Assembly (NCBI GenBank): GCA_022410635.1 | Contig: JAJVDF010000207.1 | Coordinates: 275,177-339,176, forward strand | DNA length: 64,000 nucleotides | Direction: 5' to 3' | Origin: Tretioscincus oriximinensis | Taxonomy: Eukaryota; Chordata; Lepidosauria; Squamata; Gymnophthalmidae | Shown here: positions 37,276 to 48,946 of the stretch, piece after piece | How positions within the stretch are numbered: the stretch's first letter is position 1 | Layout of the letters: the number at the start of each line of letters is the position of its first letter | Notes under the pieces: model-generated | Databases searched by the model: none | What the model saw: the letters and a program-made list of their open reading frames with translations, nothing else | What the model was told of the DNA's origin: nothing | Program-made: the position numbers and the translations under genes

Positions 37276-38484
37276 ACATTGCTTTTGTAGCTTTCTCCTC
37301 AACAGACACCCTGTGACGTATGTGGGGCTGAGAGAGCTCTAAAGAATTGTGACTGGCTCACGGTCACCCAGCTGGTCACCAAGTGCAGTCACGTCTTTGC
37401 CCAGCAATTGGTCAGCCGTCACCACTAGTTCCTGAATAAAAGAGGGAATGCAGGTTGATTGTCAAGGAAGTCTACGAGGTGGCCTTGAATGCATGGCTAT
37501 CATCCATCTAATTCTACAGAGCCCCACATCAATGGTTGACGTAGGTTCCTATCTATGGGATTCCACTAATAATTAAGAAAATTGGGTTTTATGGGTAGTG
37601 GTGGTCTTCTGAAGGGATTGTGGGATCTCCTCATCCCATTAGACCATCATCTAGAAGGGTTAAGAGATGGCTCCTGCTGATGGGATAGGCTACTTGGAAC
37701 CATTACTGGAAAGTAGCAGTTTGCTTACCTTCCTCTTCCTCCTGGAACCCCATTTTCTATCCCCAATAGCACTCACCGATAGATACTGAGATATATGGAG
37801 CTCACCATGAAAANGGAGAGGTCCTCCCCTCTGCCATACAAAACTCACAAACGTTTAAATTTGCTGCTCTGTGGCATCCTCTAGATGACAAACAGAAAGT
37901 TCTGAGCAGCTCAGAGTTTGGAAAAGTTGCTTTCTATGATCCTTAGCCAAAGAATAACAAAAATTGTCTTTGGATCCCATCCTAAGTCAACACTAACTTT
38001 TGCTTATTCAGGAAGCAAATCCTAAGTGTTAATTATGTATTACTCGTTCTCCCCTCCCTGCACACTCGTAGCAATTTATGATGGCTTTTCGTTATCCGAA
38101 AGAAGAACAATAAATTCCAAACAGAGGCAAAGGAGAAGAATTATAACAAAAATTAGGACAGATGCTTGAATGCATTGAAAAACATTGTGGGAGGGGGTGC
38201 AGGGAGAAAATAGACGGTTATCACAAACTCTCCTGTGTGGGTCTCGTTGTATTGCTCTCAAATTATTATCCAGATATCTATTTTTCATTAAAAACTTCTG
38301 CCTGAATGGAAATGGTTGGAGCTAGACTTTGATTCAGTGGTTTGCTGTGTGTTTGTTTGGTCCCAATCAGACGAGTGGGTGAAAACCTCAGATTATCTGG
38401 GCACTATATTGGAATTGTCATACAAAATGATAAAAATAGAGCAGTTTAAAAATAACAGCAATCTAAAAATACAACCCTGCCTTC
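37276..38484. other. No recognisable gene or clear repeat
   Basis: A SINE-like phrase with CACGGTCACCCAGCTGG at about 37350-37375 suggests a scrap of a Sauria-type SINE. Nothing else is assignable. Confidence 0.35.
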
Positions 38485-39080
38485 AAGGAGCTGGGAATTT
38501 TTGGCTCAGCCAAAGGCAAGAGTGAACAGCTGCATCTTCACCAGCCACCAGAATGTGTACAGATGACCAGATGATCCATTTTTGGGGGGTTGGAAACCCA
38601 GTTTTGGGGTACCTCCCAGTTTTTGCTGAGGAAAAATATTTTTTTTCCGAAAGAAAAATAAAAAACAAAAGCAAAAACAGGGATGCATCCCAGAACCGAG
38701 TCCCCCCCCCAAAAAAGGGGTCATCTGGTCAGCCTACTTAGAGGGGAGAGAATTCCAGAACTTGGGATCTACCACAGAGAAGGCCCTCCCATGTGCCCAC
38801 ACCCCCTTGGTGATTGACTGTCAGGAGAGCCTCATCAGAAGGTCTTAGCATGGGGGCAGGTATGGGAGGAACTTTTCCTTTAAATATTTGGGGCCCAAGC
38901 AAGCTGCTTAGGGCCTTCAAAGTCAAGCTTAGTACCTTGAATTGGGCTTGGATGTGAATAGGCAGCCAGGGCGGGTCTTTCAGGATCTGCATAATGTGCG
39001 TCTGGCCAGCTGCACCAGTCAGTAGCTTCACTGCTGAGTTCTGCACCAGCTGCAACTTCTGAAATTTAGTGCTATTCTGG
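38485..39080 (-). repeat. L2-like LINE 3' part, split by a MITE
   Basis: On the minus strand, 38738-39080 encodes KLQLVQNSAVKLLTG, PPWLPIHIQAQFKVLSLTLK and GTWEGLLCGRSQVLEF (L2 ORF2 C-terminus, with defects). The segment 38485-38557 is its continuation, and the MITE at 38559-38736 sits between them. The uninterrupted version is at 13240-13440. Confidence 0.82.
38559..38736. mobile_element. Foldback MITE, family A, nested in L2
   Basis: The left end is degraded (ACAGATGACCAGATGATCC). The right end is GGGGTCATCTGGTCAGCCTA. Paired arms of the family (TTGGGGTACCTCCCAGTTTT with GGGATGCATCCCAGAACC) are shortened. Confidence 0.82.
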
Positions 39081-39670
39081 AATAATCTCTCATTAGGTTT
39101 ATTGTCTGTTGCCCAGACCACAGGGCAGCAGCACAGGGAAAGCGGATGCAGGAGTAGAGTCAAGGGGCGATAGCTCTGGGCAGCATATTGGGAGGTTGCA
39201 AAAAAATATCCCTCCCCCTGATGCTGGTGCCCTTCCTCTCTCTGTTGTTGCAACTGCAACTGCTGGAGGGAAAAAAGGGGCTCCATGCAGCATTGGGGAA
39301 TGCAAAAATCCGGGATTTTATCTTAAAACCCAGAGGGGACTATATTTTAGTCCCCCAAACCGGGATTGTCCCGCTTTCCCAGGACGTATGGCAACCCTAC
39401 CCTCGGGGGATGTTACAAAGGTTCCTACTCCTGCTGTAAAGCAACTCTTATCAGTGGCAGACTGTGTGTGAAAGGGGCCCCCACCCATTGGGTGGCAGCC
39501 CACCGGTAGGGAGGAGTACAGGATGCCAGCATGTGAGCAGTAACTGCTGAGTCCAAACACATCAAAACCCGTGCACCAATTCCCTGCCCCAGCGCATACT
39601 CAATTACAGGTGAGCTACCAGCGTTGCTTGCATGGAGCCGCATATTCAAAATTCAGGTAACCCTCTGGCA
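39081..39670. other. No recognisable gene
   Basis: Open frames on both strands lack domains. The phrase TTGTCCCGCTTTCCCAGG is found in many reptile repeats. The region may be an older repeat that I cannot name. Confidence 0.35.
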
Positions 39671-39673
39671 GGT

Positions 39674-40345
39674 GTGACGTCCCCCATTTTAAGGTTTGTA
39701 TTTGTTTTACAAACTTACTGTGCTATCCCAGAGGGAGGGGGGAAGAGCAGGCCTGGGCAGGGGCGTGGCTTCCTGGTTCCCTGTTTGGGAGGGGGCAAGG
39801 CTGGAGGAACCAACCAATGGGGCCTCGAGTAGCCAGCTGGTCAGCATATAAAAGGGAAACTGACCGGGGCTGGAGGCCTTTCTGTCAGGTAAAACTTGTG
39901 GTGTAGCGAGTTGACAGAGGGCTCCGCTTCTGATCTGCCTCAGAGGGAGGGGTGGAAGTGTATGGTGGCCTGGAGGAGTCAAAGTTGAGACTTGACTTGG
40001 GGCTAGAAAAATCACTGTCGCTTTAAGTTCCTGAAAATAAAGTTGCTCTTGCTTGGAGTTTGTGCTTGACTGAGGCTTATTCTATAAAAGCCGAGGCTCT
40101 GTTATTATTATCTTCTTTCTATTTCTTTGTTGCAAATAATAAACTTGTTATTTCTTTCAATTCAAATATCTCTATCTTTCTTTTGTTTCCTTGACAACAC
40201 TAAATAAGCACTGGTGGGGGCTGGGAATAAAGCCCCATCACTGAGGTAAATACAGAGGCCTTGTGTAGGCCTACGGATATTACTGTCGCTCCAAGCAGTC
40301 GTGGGTGCTGGCTTGGGCAACAGAGAGATATTGTGGCACCCCTAG
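39674..40345 (+). mobile_element. Solo LTR-like sequence (probable LTR retrotransposon)
   Basis: Candidate start TGTGACGTCCCCCATTTTAA. A TATA box (CATATAAAAGGG, 39846-39857) is followed about 190 and 290 bases later by AATAAA signals (near 40036 and 40138), then a T-rich segment. This promoter-then-polyA order is that of an LTR. No coding region lies on either side. The ends are not confirmed because a second copy or a clean target duplication was not found. Confidence 0.5.
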
Positions 40346-40979
40346 TTAGGAGGGTCATTGAACTNTGGGGCCCTCAGGTAGGGGTCCGCCACAGCAGGTA
40401 GGTAGGGCCCACTTCACCAGGGGCCCACCTGCCATTAGGCAAGCTTCCCCCCTGGCCAGTCCACCCCTGAACCTAATGCTTTATAGGCTGTTTGCACAAC
40501 CTTCTTTCTTTCCTGTACCGGAGGCACTGCCACTACCAGGCCAAGTAAAAAGAAACACAGACCCGGAAAGTTGGCTGAAGGGATGGTGGCAGCAAATCAT
40601 CTTTGCTATTGTTGTCCAGACTTTGTAAACTCTCATTTCACTTGGTAACAGAAATTGCCTCGTTTTGTCCAGCTNCCCCGTTTCGGTCATATAAAGAACT
40701 ATAAAGAGAAACAAGGGCAAAATAACCTCTAAATAAAAGATGAGGTAATTTTGGAGTCACATTAGAGTTTTATATGTATTATTATGGCTTCCCTTTCCCC
40801 CCCTTTTCTTTGTTAAATACAGGTCCATGGAGAGCTTCCACCCAGTGTTTTCCCCTTTATNACAGCACTCGTAAAACACAAGTGCTTGAACTGCAAATTA
40901 TAAAGAGATTTGGTGCTAAGCCAGGCAGGCTGAAGAATCAGGTAGCAGGGAAAAGCGGAAGACAGGACACCTTAGGGCC
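40346..40979. other. No recognisable feature
   Basis: The segment 40380-40470 (GGGGTCCGCCACAG, GGGGCCCACCTGCC) may belong to the preceding LTR-like unit. The rest is unassigned. Confidence 0.3.
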
Positions 40980-41235
40980 TGGTCATACATGTGCCTTTCA
41001 TATATTTGAAGGAACATCTCCTCCCATACGTATCTGCCTGTACCCTAGGAACTTTTGATGAGGCTCTCCAGATTGTCTCACCTCCTTCGTTTGCTGAAGG
41101 CATGTGGACATGTGGGAGGGCCTTCTCTGTGGCAGCACCCAAGTTGTGGAATTATCTACCCTGTTTTATGCTTTTTAAAAATTGTGATCTGCTCTGAGAC
41201 CTTTGGGCACAGGGCAGAATATAAATGAATGTAAG
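40980..41235 (+). repeat. L2-like LINE 3' end fragment
   Basis: Frames read GRAFSVAAPKLWNYLP after EALQIVSPPSF. The tail TGAGACCTTTGGGCACAGGG, then CAGAATATAAATGAATG, follows. Same element type as 35565-36052. Confidence 0.75.
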
Positions 41236-41850
41236 TAAGCCCATCATTTGCACTTAGACAGTCTCAAGCAGAAAATGGCAAAACCTACTGTAGTCAACTC
41301 CCTGCAAATGGTATTTCAGGACTACTGCTTTTGTTGTTTCAGCCGAGAGGCAGTACCAAAAGACCTTTCCTTATAGCTATTTTGATACACCTGCCTTTCA
41401 TGAATTTCTCTAATACTATCTTAAAACTTTCCAGGCTGCNAGCACCTTTTCTGGAAGCAAATTCCATAGACTAACAGCCCTATGGGTAAAAAAACTTTCC
41501 TTTGTGTGTCCTAACTCTTCTGCCCATCAGCTTCAAAGTATGCCTTCTGATCCTAGAGTATTGTGTGACAGAGAAAATATTTTTTCTTTATTCATCTTAT
41601 TCATTCCATGCAGGGTTTTATATATTTCAGTCAGATCCCCTCTTAAATGCTGTTTTTTAAGGCTGAAGAGACCTAGGCATTGCAACCTGATTTCATAAAG
41701 GAGGTCTTCCAGCCCCTTGATCGTTCTTGTTCCTTTTGTTTGCAACTTCTACAGTTGCACAATACCTTTCCTAAGGTGTGGTGGCCGGAGTTGTACACAG
41801 TATTTCAAAAGTAGCCTCACAAATGTGATCTTCCTGCATTTTAAAAAAAA
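41236..41850 (-). repeat. CR1 LINE 3' fragment
   Basis: Complement of the CR1 end: GGCAAAACCTACTGTAGTC, CAAATGGTATTTCAGGAC, AAACTTTCCTTTGTGTGTCC, CAGTCAGATCCCCTCTTAAA and TAAGGTGTGGTGGCCGGAG. The minus-strand frame GLFSLKKQHLRGDLTEIYKT matches CR1. Confidence 0.85.
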
Positions 41851-42775
41851 CATAATGGTGAGCAAACTAGCACACAAATAAAGGTGGGAGTTTTAAAATT
41901 AGCTTGGCATCCTCCTTTCCATGCCTCCCTGAGCCTCTGGCAGTGCTGCTGATTAGATCAAGTAATTGAATACTGTTAACTCCCAATAAGTCCTTAGCAC
42001 ATTTTGGTGTCAATTTGTTTAACAATGCTAGGAAGCCTGTATGATCACAGATGTTTTGTGCATAATAAGATCCCTGTTAATTACATCACTACTGCTTCCT
42101 GCATAGAATTTTTCTCTTTCCCCAGAGCAGTTTCTCTTTATTTGCAAGCAGAGACCCCAAATCCAAGGAAATTGTTCTCAAAAGGAGATACTTGCCCTAC
42201 ATGAATCTTTTTTTTTTGCTTCTACCTAACAGGGTTAGTGTGTGGGTGATATTGCACAGCTGAGACCTCCCTGCAGAAAAATGAAATTGGGACCAGTAGC
42301 AGCTGGCGCAGGTGACTGCAAGTCAAAGATTTCCCCCCTGCTGAAAGCAAGTTGGTGAAATTCCTTTGAAGTCTGCATGGAACCAGCAAATCCTTCTTTG
42401 ATTCAGCTGTGATCAAAAGAGGATTTGCCAGTCTTGCATGAACTTCAAAGCAAGGTCCAGAAATGGGCTTTCCACAGGGCTCCAGGCTCCCTTCACCTGC
42501 ATCCAGCCAAACCAATTTTGCAAATATTTCAGAGAAGCATCCTTAGATTTCTGTAGAGAACTGACCACTGGTTCATACAACATTTTAGNGAACTTCATCA
42601 TTATCCTCAGCCTATATGCACTACTCCTAAAGGAAATTGAGCTCATTGGAAGAATAAGAAGCTAAAGTTCAAATACTTTGGCCATGTAATAAAAAGGCAG
42701 GACTTACTGGAAAGCTCCTGATCCTGGGATGGGGTGGTGGACAATGTCATGGAATTAACAGGCAGGAGCTTACAA
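41851..42775. other. No recognisable feature
   Basis: Intergenic sequence. Open frames at 42222-42665 are without domains. The piece 42470-42540 contains repeated CTTCAAAGCAAGG-type phrases only. Confidence 0.35.
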
Positions 42776-43200
42776 GGGGGTCTTGTAGCACTTTATTTAC
42801 TTACATCCCGCCCTATATACAAAGGTCTCAGGCAATAAAATACAACATTGGCATATATATTAAAACAGTATCTGGAGGTGGGAAGGAAAATGGAATTTCT
42901 TCAACCAAAGGCCAGTTTAAAGACGATCTTCTAAAAGAAGATAGAGATGGTGACTGATGAATCTCAAAAGGGAGACTATTCCATAGCATGGGGGCAACCA
43001 CGGAGAAGGGCCTGTCCCGGGTTCCTGCTCCATTTGCTGTTGTGAGGGGTGATATNACTTTAGAGACTCACAAGAAGAAAAATCTGAAGAAGTAGACTTG
43101 TCTANAAAAGCTCCTGTTTACCTTTTTCTTGTTAATTTCCAAGACCCCTTTGGTAGATTTCCTGGACCGAGATCAACATGGTTACTTNTTTGAAATTACT
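42776..43200. repeat. Family F repeat, split by an L2 fragment
   Basis: Left piece ACAAGGGGGTCTTGTAGCAC (ending about 42790). Right piece from about 43059 (AGAGACTCACAAGAAGAAAA, CTGAAGAAGTAGACTTGTCT, AAAAGCTCCTGTTTACC, TTTTTCTTGTTAATTTCCAA). The two rejoin in the family consensus when the L2 piece is removed. Confidence 0.7.
42791..43058 (-). repeat. L2-like LINE 3' fragment nested in family F
   Basis: Tail TTTACTTACATCCCGCCC at low coordinates, then the complement of the ORF2 C-terminus (AGGGAGACTATTCCATAGCA, CGGAGAAGGGCCTGTCCCGG, TGTTGTGAGGGGTGATA). Inserted in the family F repeat. Confidence 0.72.
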
Positions 43201-43384
43201 GACATGAGCTTGGGCAGGCATAGTGTAGACCAAGGGTCAGAAAGAGACCTGATTGAACATCTAAACATGTGTGCTACATCACATGCACTGGCCCATAAAA
43301 TTAAGTGACTCAAATTCTGATTTATTGTTTGCATGTAGTTTTTATAATCATCTGTGTTTCTCAGAAATGCAAGAAAGCAATTCT

Positions 43385-43720
43385 ATAGAGGGATTCCCCC
43401 AACCACTTTGAGCAAAAAAAAGGTTTTCTGTGGGCAGGACTGGTCACAGATTGGCTGAAGAGGCTTCCTAGGGCTAGCTGCGGTACTGACTGGGGGCTGT
43501 AGTCCGCAGAGCAGAAGAGGCTGCCTGCTACTCTGTCTTTCACTTTTTTCACTTTTGGTTGCTGCTGCTGCTACTATTGACAGCTTTGTAATAGTAAAAA
43601 GCTGGGTATCCAAGCTTTTATAATAAGCACTTGTTACCATGAAAAAAATGGCATAGAAAAGCAGGCAGAAATACAGCTTAAAAAAGGAAACAGGAAGTTG
43701 GCAGCTTGTTATTGCTTACA
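43385..43720 (-). repeat. Unclassified repeat family D
   Basis: TTTTCTGTGGGCAGGACTGG, ATCCAAGCTTTTATAATAAG, AAGCAGGCAGAAATACAGC and AACAGGAAGTTGGCAG are shared, in order, with 13690-14345 and, inverted, with 46105 and 58640. Confidence 0.65.
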
Positions 43721-43876
43721 TCTGTATCCATACCTATTGAGGTCTTTATTGGAATGAATGGAGTCCTATTCCAATACATACTTTTAATCCATTTTTAGGC
43801 CTGAAGAACTGGGAAAATTCTAGGAAAATGGTTCACGGCCTTGTCCCCATTTTGTTTAGTCCAGTTCTTCAGGTTA

Positions 43877-44084
43877 TAGGCTGACNAGATGACCCCTTTT
43901 GGGGTGTGTGTGTTGAAAACCCGGTTTTGGTGTGCCTCCCTGGTTTTTCTGAGGAAACTTTTTTCAAAAAAAGATTTTTTTCAATTTTTTTATTCATTTT
44001 ATTTCCTCAGAAAAAAACAGGAGGCACCCCAAAAATGGATTTTCACACCACCACCACCCAGAAAAGGGTCATCTGGTCAGCTTA
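43877..44084. mobile_element. Foldback MITE, family A
   Basis: TAGGCTGACNAGATGACCCC at the left; GGGTCATCTGGTCAGCTTA at the right. Inner pair TTTGGTGTGCCTCCCTGGTT with AACAGGAGGCACCCCAAAAA. No target duplication is visible. Confidence 0.87.
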
Positions 44085-44574
44085 TGTGTTTTAACACTAC
44101 CTCAAAGAAGTTACTTTAGTCCTGGCTGATTTTTTTTTCAGTGTAGTTAACGTGCTATACTGACTATACCAAAATTTTAATCCATCTTCAGTTTACTTTC
44201 AGAGTGAGGGAATATATCTGCAAAGTGACAAGATTCTTTNTTTTGGCATTCACTTACCAGTACTCAGAAAATTCATCTTTTGGCTTAGATAATGTGGAAA
44301 GAAAATTATAATTCACTCTGTTGCTGTGTTTTTAGATTCTGTTACTGGACCAGAGTCTTGTAATTTAATTTGCGATCACTGGTGAAAAGGGAGAGAGGAT
44401 ATACTGTACATGCAAATGATAAATTATGAATGTTTTCTCAAGAGCTTAGAGGAGACTATAACTTTCTTTTAAATAAATATGTAGTCCTTGCCAAGTTTTG
44501 ATGCATCAGCTTTAACACTGCCCAGATTTATAAATAACAAATAAAGGGTCAATAGCTCTGTTAATCTGGTGCGG
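44085..44574. other. No recognisable feature
   Basis: AT-rich intergenic sequence. Confidence 0.35.
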
Positions 44575-44749
44575 AAAGCTTATCATGGAGGTCTTGTTGC
44601 ACCTTGGAGACTAACAAGATATAGGACAGGTAGCATGGGCTTTCATAGATAAACCTACTTTTTCAGACACAGAAATCATGCACCTGAAGAAGTAGCTGTC
44701 TCTAGGGAAGCTCATGGTGCCTCTCTTATTTCCAGTTACTCTTGAAAGA
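44575..44749. repeat. Family F repeat
   Basis: GGAGGTCTTGTTGCACCTTG, AGACTAACAAGATATAGG and CTGAAGAAGTAGCTGTCTC keep the family order. Confidence 0.6.
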
Positions 44750-45362
44750 GACAGTTTAGTGTAGGTGGACTCAGTGCTTTTTTTCCAGAAAAAAAGGTGA
44801 CGGTACTAACACTGGCGAGGGGGGGCGGCGTTAGTACCGTGTGGGGGGGTACTAACCTGCCCCCCCGGTTAGTACCGGGGGCGGGGCGGGGCAGGGCGGC
44901 GGTAGCGGCGGGGGGTGGTAGCGGCAGCGGCCGCCACCGGTAACACCCCCCGCCCCCTGCCCGCCTAAACGCCACAGTACCGGCACCTTNNNNNNNNNNN
45001 NNNNNNNNNNNNNNNNNNNNNNNNNNNNNNNNNNNNNNNNNNNNNNNNNNNNNNNNNNNNNNNNNNNNNNNNNNNNNNNNNNNNNNNNNNNNNNNNNNNN
45101 NNNNNNNNNNNNNNNNNNNNNNNNNNNNNNNNNNNNNNNNNCCGGCACGTTCCGGAAAAAAAAAAGCCCTGGGTGGACTCCTATCTGTTAGCCTCCTGGT
45201 TTGATTTCACATTCTTCCATGAAGCCAGCTGGGTGACCATGGGCCAGTCACCGTTCTTTAGAAATTGCTCAGCCCTGCCTACTTCACTAGGTGTTTGTTG
45301 TNGAGAATGCAACAAAAGCTATGTGCACCACCCTTTGGTAAAATGGGCATTATAAATAAACA
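44750..45362 (+). repeat. Sauria-type SINE, split by a hAT-like element
   Basis: Left piece 44750-44771 (ACAGTTTAGTGTAGGTGGAC). Right piece from 45172 (TGGTTTGATTTCACATTC, CAGCTGGGTGACCATGGGCC, GCTATGTGCACCACC, ATTATAAATAAA). The body matches the squamate SINE with phrase GGTGACCTTGGGCCAGTCAC. It is interrupted at its 5' end by the transposon at 44772-45171. Confidence 0.75.
44772..45171. mobile_element. GC-rich hAT-like element with exact 8-bp target duplication GGTGGACT (contains N-gap)
   Basis: GGTGGACT lies at 44764-44771 and 45172-45179. The termini are CAGTGCTTTTTTTCC and GGAAAAAAAAAAGCCCTG. The interior is rich in GTACCGG, CGGCGG and GGTGCC-type sequence; bases 44990-45141 are N. A target duplication of 8 bp and CAG...CTG ends are hAT hallmarks. 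It is nonautonomous. Confidence 0.85.
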
Positions 45363-45394
45363 TTACTATTTTTTAAAAAATNCTCCACGGGGTG

Positions 45395-45530
45395 GAGGTA
45401 GGCAGCATGAACTTTTGTAGACACATCTTCTGCTAGCATCCAAAGAAGTAGAATTGTCTACAAAAGCTTATGCCACTTTTTCTTGTCAGTCTCTAAAGTG
45501 CAATGAGAACCCTTTGCTAAATAAATGGGC
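45395..45530 (+). repeat. Family F repeat
   Basis: GTAGGCAGCATGAACTTTTG, AAAGAAGTAGAATTGTCTAC, AAAAGCTTATGCC and TTGTCAGTCTCTAAAGTGCA. Confidence 0.6.
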
Positions 45531-46104
45531 AATAGATGTGTAAAGAACAAATAAATGACCAATTTGCACCTACAAACACAGATTCCTGGTATTGTATGTA
45601 TTGGCTCTGGCCAAATTACTCATTGGAAAGAGGTGCGATTAATAATGGTAAAGCTACTAATCAGGGTGCACGGTTCTTTTCTTAGCAACTGGCTGATTGA
45701 TTTTATCAGTAGGAGACTCTGTTTGGGGAGATAAGAAGAGAAAAGGAAACGTAAGCATTGTTATAAACATGCAAATGGTATTAATGCAAGTAATCATTCG
45801 AAGGAATCAGTGATCTATGGGGTGATTAGTTCAAGTAATCTTTCTCATCAAGGGTCCTGTGCCTGATGCCTTTCAGGCAATTCCAACTGTTGTAGATTCC
45901 TGATCCTACAACNCCATCTGGGTGGGCCCATACAAACCACCCCGAAGTCCTAAGGCAGAATTCCTGCCAGACAGGTCTGATTTCAATTCTGATGCAAAGT
46001 ATAACGTAAGTGCAGTGTATGTGGAAGATTATGCATAGGGGGAAGAAACGGAACACAAAAATATTATATAGACCAGGTGTTGGTTGTCAGGAATAATAGC
46101 CAGG
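45531..46104. other. No recognisable feature
   Basis: AT-rich intergenic sequence without a recognised repeat. Confidence 0.35.
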
Positions 46105-46475
46105 TTCAGGATTTTCATCTTCCGGCAGCATCTTTGTTTCTGGCTTTATGTGTATCGGTTATTTTTTCTATCTACTTTTCTACACCATTTTTTCATGATG
46201 CCAAGTGCTTAAAGGCTTGGGTGCCTAGCAACTTCATGAAATAACAGTTAGCAGCATCAGTAGTCCAAATGTGAAGAAAGTGAAATAGAAGTTGTTGCTG
46301 TGCTGGCAATGGGGCTTACTGGGAAGTATAGGCCAAGCGGCAGGCAGCCTCTTTGGACCAGCCTAAGTACAGCTCCCAGCCTGCACCACAGCTAGCTCTA
46401 GGTGGGAGGATACTTTATCACCCAATCTGCACTCAGTCCTGCCCACAGGAAAGATNTTTGCTGCTATAGGAAGTT
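46105..46475 (+). repeat. Unclassified repeat family D
   Basis: TACTTTTCTACACC, TGATGCCAAGTGCTTAAAGG, TACTGGGAAGTATAGGCC, CTAGCTCTAGGTGGGAGG and AGTCCTGCCCACAGG follow the order seen at 58640-58985. Confidence 0.65.
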
Positions 46476-46567
46476 GGCTTGGGGAACCATCTATTCTGGC
46501 TATACTCCCACCATCATCCAATCCAGAACTCTCAAGCAGAAGAAGGAGACAAAGACTTGTTCACACT

Positions 46568-46671
46568 GAGACTTATTCTGGGTTACATCTTGACATAGAT
46601 TTTGGCCATCCACATGCCAGTGAACATGCTATGGCAGACTCCTATTCTGAGATATAGCCAAGAATAAGTCT
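46568..46671. mobile_element. Inverted-repeat family C, short copy
   Basis: GAGACTTATTCTGGGTTA at the left and GAATAAGTCTC at the right, about 104 bases in all. A second, unpaired relative follows at about 46700-46815 (CATACNAGTGTAGGCTATGG). Confidence 0.65.
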
Positions 46672-46815
46672 CTGTAGGGACAGGACCAAAGAGTGGATTT
46701 ACATTGGTTCATATTCTGAACTATATCTCAGGATAGGTCCTGACCATCCACATACNAGTGTAGGCTATGGCAGGCCCTATTCATAGGGTTCACGTATAAA
46801 ATCCAGAATAGAGCT

Positions 46816-47989
46816 TTGGACCTTTAATGGCTATAGAACAGGGGACCTTTTTCCAGGTACAGCATCTAATAGCTGTTGCACTTGGTGTGTGTGTATTCAC
46901 TTTTTCATATTCCAAGGTCCAAAACTCTAGGCCATATCTTATGTGGAAAGCCTACACATTTGGGGCCAGCCAAAATCAACCCTTGCATGGGAAAGGAAGG
47001 CCTGTACTCCAAGGTATAGCTCAGAATAGGTCTCTGTGTGTATCTACCCAAAAGATCTACACCGTCTGCAAATGGTCCTTAGAAACATCCTGTCTGCCTT
47101 TTCAATATGGAGGATGTATCTAGGCATCTAGTCTAGTAGCTACTGGTATATCTTTCTTCAAGCTGTCCAGACTTGTTTCTTACCAGGCAAGATAGAAATA
47201 AAATAAAATGAATGAAGCATCCTTTCCCCAGAAGGCTAGTTTCTGTCACAAGAGGAGCAAACCCCTTTAGTGTTTGTCTCTGAGTGTAGACCCAGTGATA
47301 ATGGATTATCAACTTGGTCTTCAAGTACACTAGCAAATCCCACTTGTTTTNTATCTCAAAAATCCCTCAAGGTGCTTCAACTAAGTATAATTATTATCAG
47401 CTTGTTGCAGACAGTTTTACAAGGAAGAAATAAGCAAATCCTCTGCTTTCTTTTTATCCTTTCCAAGTGGAAAGAAAGCAAATGGAAGGGAGGAGAGAAA
47501 GCATTGGTTTAGTAGATTTTTTATAGTTGCTAGGAGACAAACATTAACAGAAATGGAAACCTAAAATAAAGCCAAACCTGGAAAACGAAAAGGCTGTCTG
47601 TTGTTGATTTTTTTTNAAAAAAATTGCCATTATTTGAGAAAATGTGTCAGCTAACTTTCTTTTTCATAACATGATAGTACGACTGTGAAAGTTTCTGGCA
47701 TTCAAAGGTTTCAATGCATTTTATCACTGACATATAATCTGAAAGATGCTGCAATTGTTTTAGTCATTCTATTTTATCTGTTTTCTATGAACTATTTTCT
47801 CGTAGCCGAACAAAAAGCAGAAACATCAGCAGAATCAAATAAAAACATAGAGAAAATGTAATACATTGTAACAAATGTACAAACCTAGAATACAATCAAT
47901 GTACTACAAAATAAAAGGACAATAGTTCTGATTCAAATAAAAGGATCATATATAGAAATGTAAAAGAATGTCCTTTTCAAACTGTTCAG
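46816..47989. other. No gene; scattered family C-like phrases to about 47040
   Basis: AGGTATAGCTCAGAATAGGT near 47014 resembles family C. The rest is AT-rich and unassigned. Confidence 0.35.
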
Positions 47990-48332
47990 GGTGGTGAAAC
48001 AGAAAATGAGTGTAAGGCACTTCAGAGTGATCTATTGAAACTGGGTGAGTGAACAACAAAGTGGCAAATGCACTTCAACTTAAGCAAGTGCAAAGTCATG
48101 CACACTGGGGAAAAGAAATCTAGTTACTCCTACCAACTGATGGGAACCAAGATTTCTGTGAACAAGCAAGAAATGGATCTTGGGGTGTTGGCGGACAGTT
48201 TAATAAAGGTATCAACTCAGTGTGCAGCAGCAACAACAAAAACAACAATTTCCATGTTGGATGATAATTAGGAAAGGAATCAAAAACAAGTTAGCAAGTG
48301 TTGTTTTGCCTCTTTGTAAATCTGTGGTGAGG

Positions 48333-48367
<35 letters not shown>

Positions 48368-48946
48368 ACATCTCCAAAAGGATATTGTGGAACTGGAGAA
48401 GGTGCAGAAAAGGGCAACAGGAATGATCAAGGGGCTGGAGCATCTCCCTTTTGAAGTCAGGTTGCAACGTCTGGGCCTCTTCATCCTCGAAAGATGGTGT
48501 TTGAGAGGAGACCTAATTGAGGTGTACAAAATAATGCGGGATGGATAAGGTTAATAGAGAAAAATGTTTTCAGTATCGCATAACACTAGGACCAGGGGGC
48601 ATTCCTTGAAGCGGATGGGCAGAAGAGTGAGGACAGACAAAGGAAAGTATTTTTTCACCCAGAGAGTGAAATTTCCTGTGGAAATTTCTTCAAAACAGGA
48701 TTAGACATGTTTACGGACACCAAGGGTATAAATGCCTTCTCAGATGGATGTCTGGGTCCTGCCTCNAGGATGGAGCAACAAGCAGTACTCTTGAAATACC
48801 ATTTGCAGGGAGTTGAGAAAAGGTGCATATTTTGCCTTCATCTGTTCAGACTGCCCAGGTGGAACTGGTGGGCCTCTGTGTAAGACAAAAGGCTGGACTG
48901 GATGGACTGTGGCTCAATTCTGTACCACTGTTCTTATGTTCTAAAT
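47990..48946 (+). repeat. CR1 LINE 3' part (longest copy)
   Basis: Reading frame 48222-48548 gives VVRPHLEYCVQFWSPHLQKD, IVELEKVQKRATGMIKGLEH and DLIEVYKIMRDG. Upstream, FNLSKCKVMHTG and KISVNKQEMDLGVLADS are the CR1 RT phrases (Asn-x-x-Lys-Cys...; Leu-Gly-Val). The 3' terminus is CTGTTCTTATGTTCT. It is 5'-truncated and contains frame breaks. Confidence 0.92.

Noticed and set aside
48222..48548. 108-residue plus-strand frame with conserved phrases
   Set aside because: It is the CR1 reverse transcriptase C-terminus in a truncated LINE copy.
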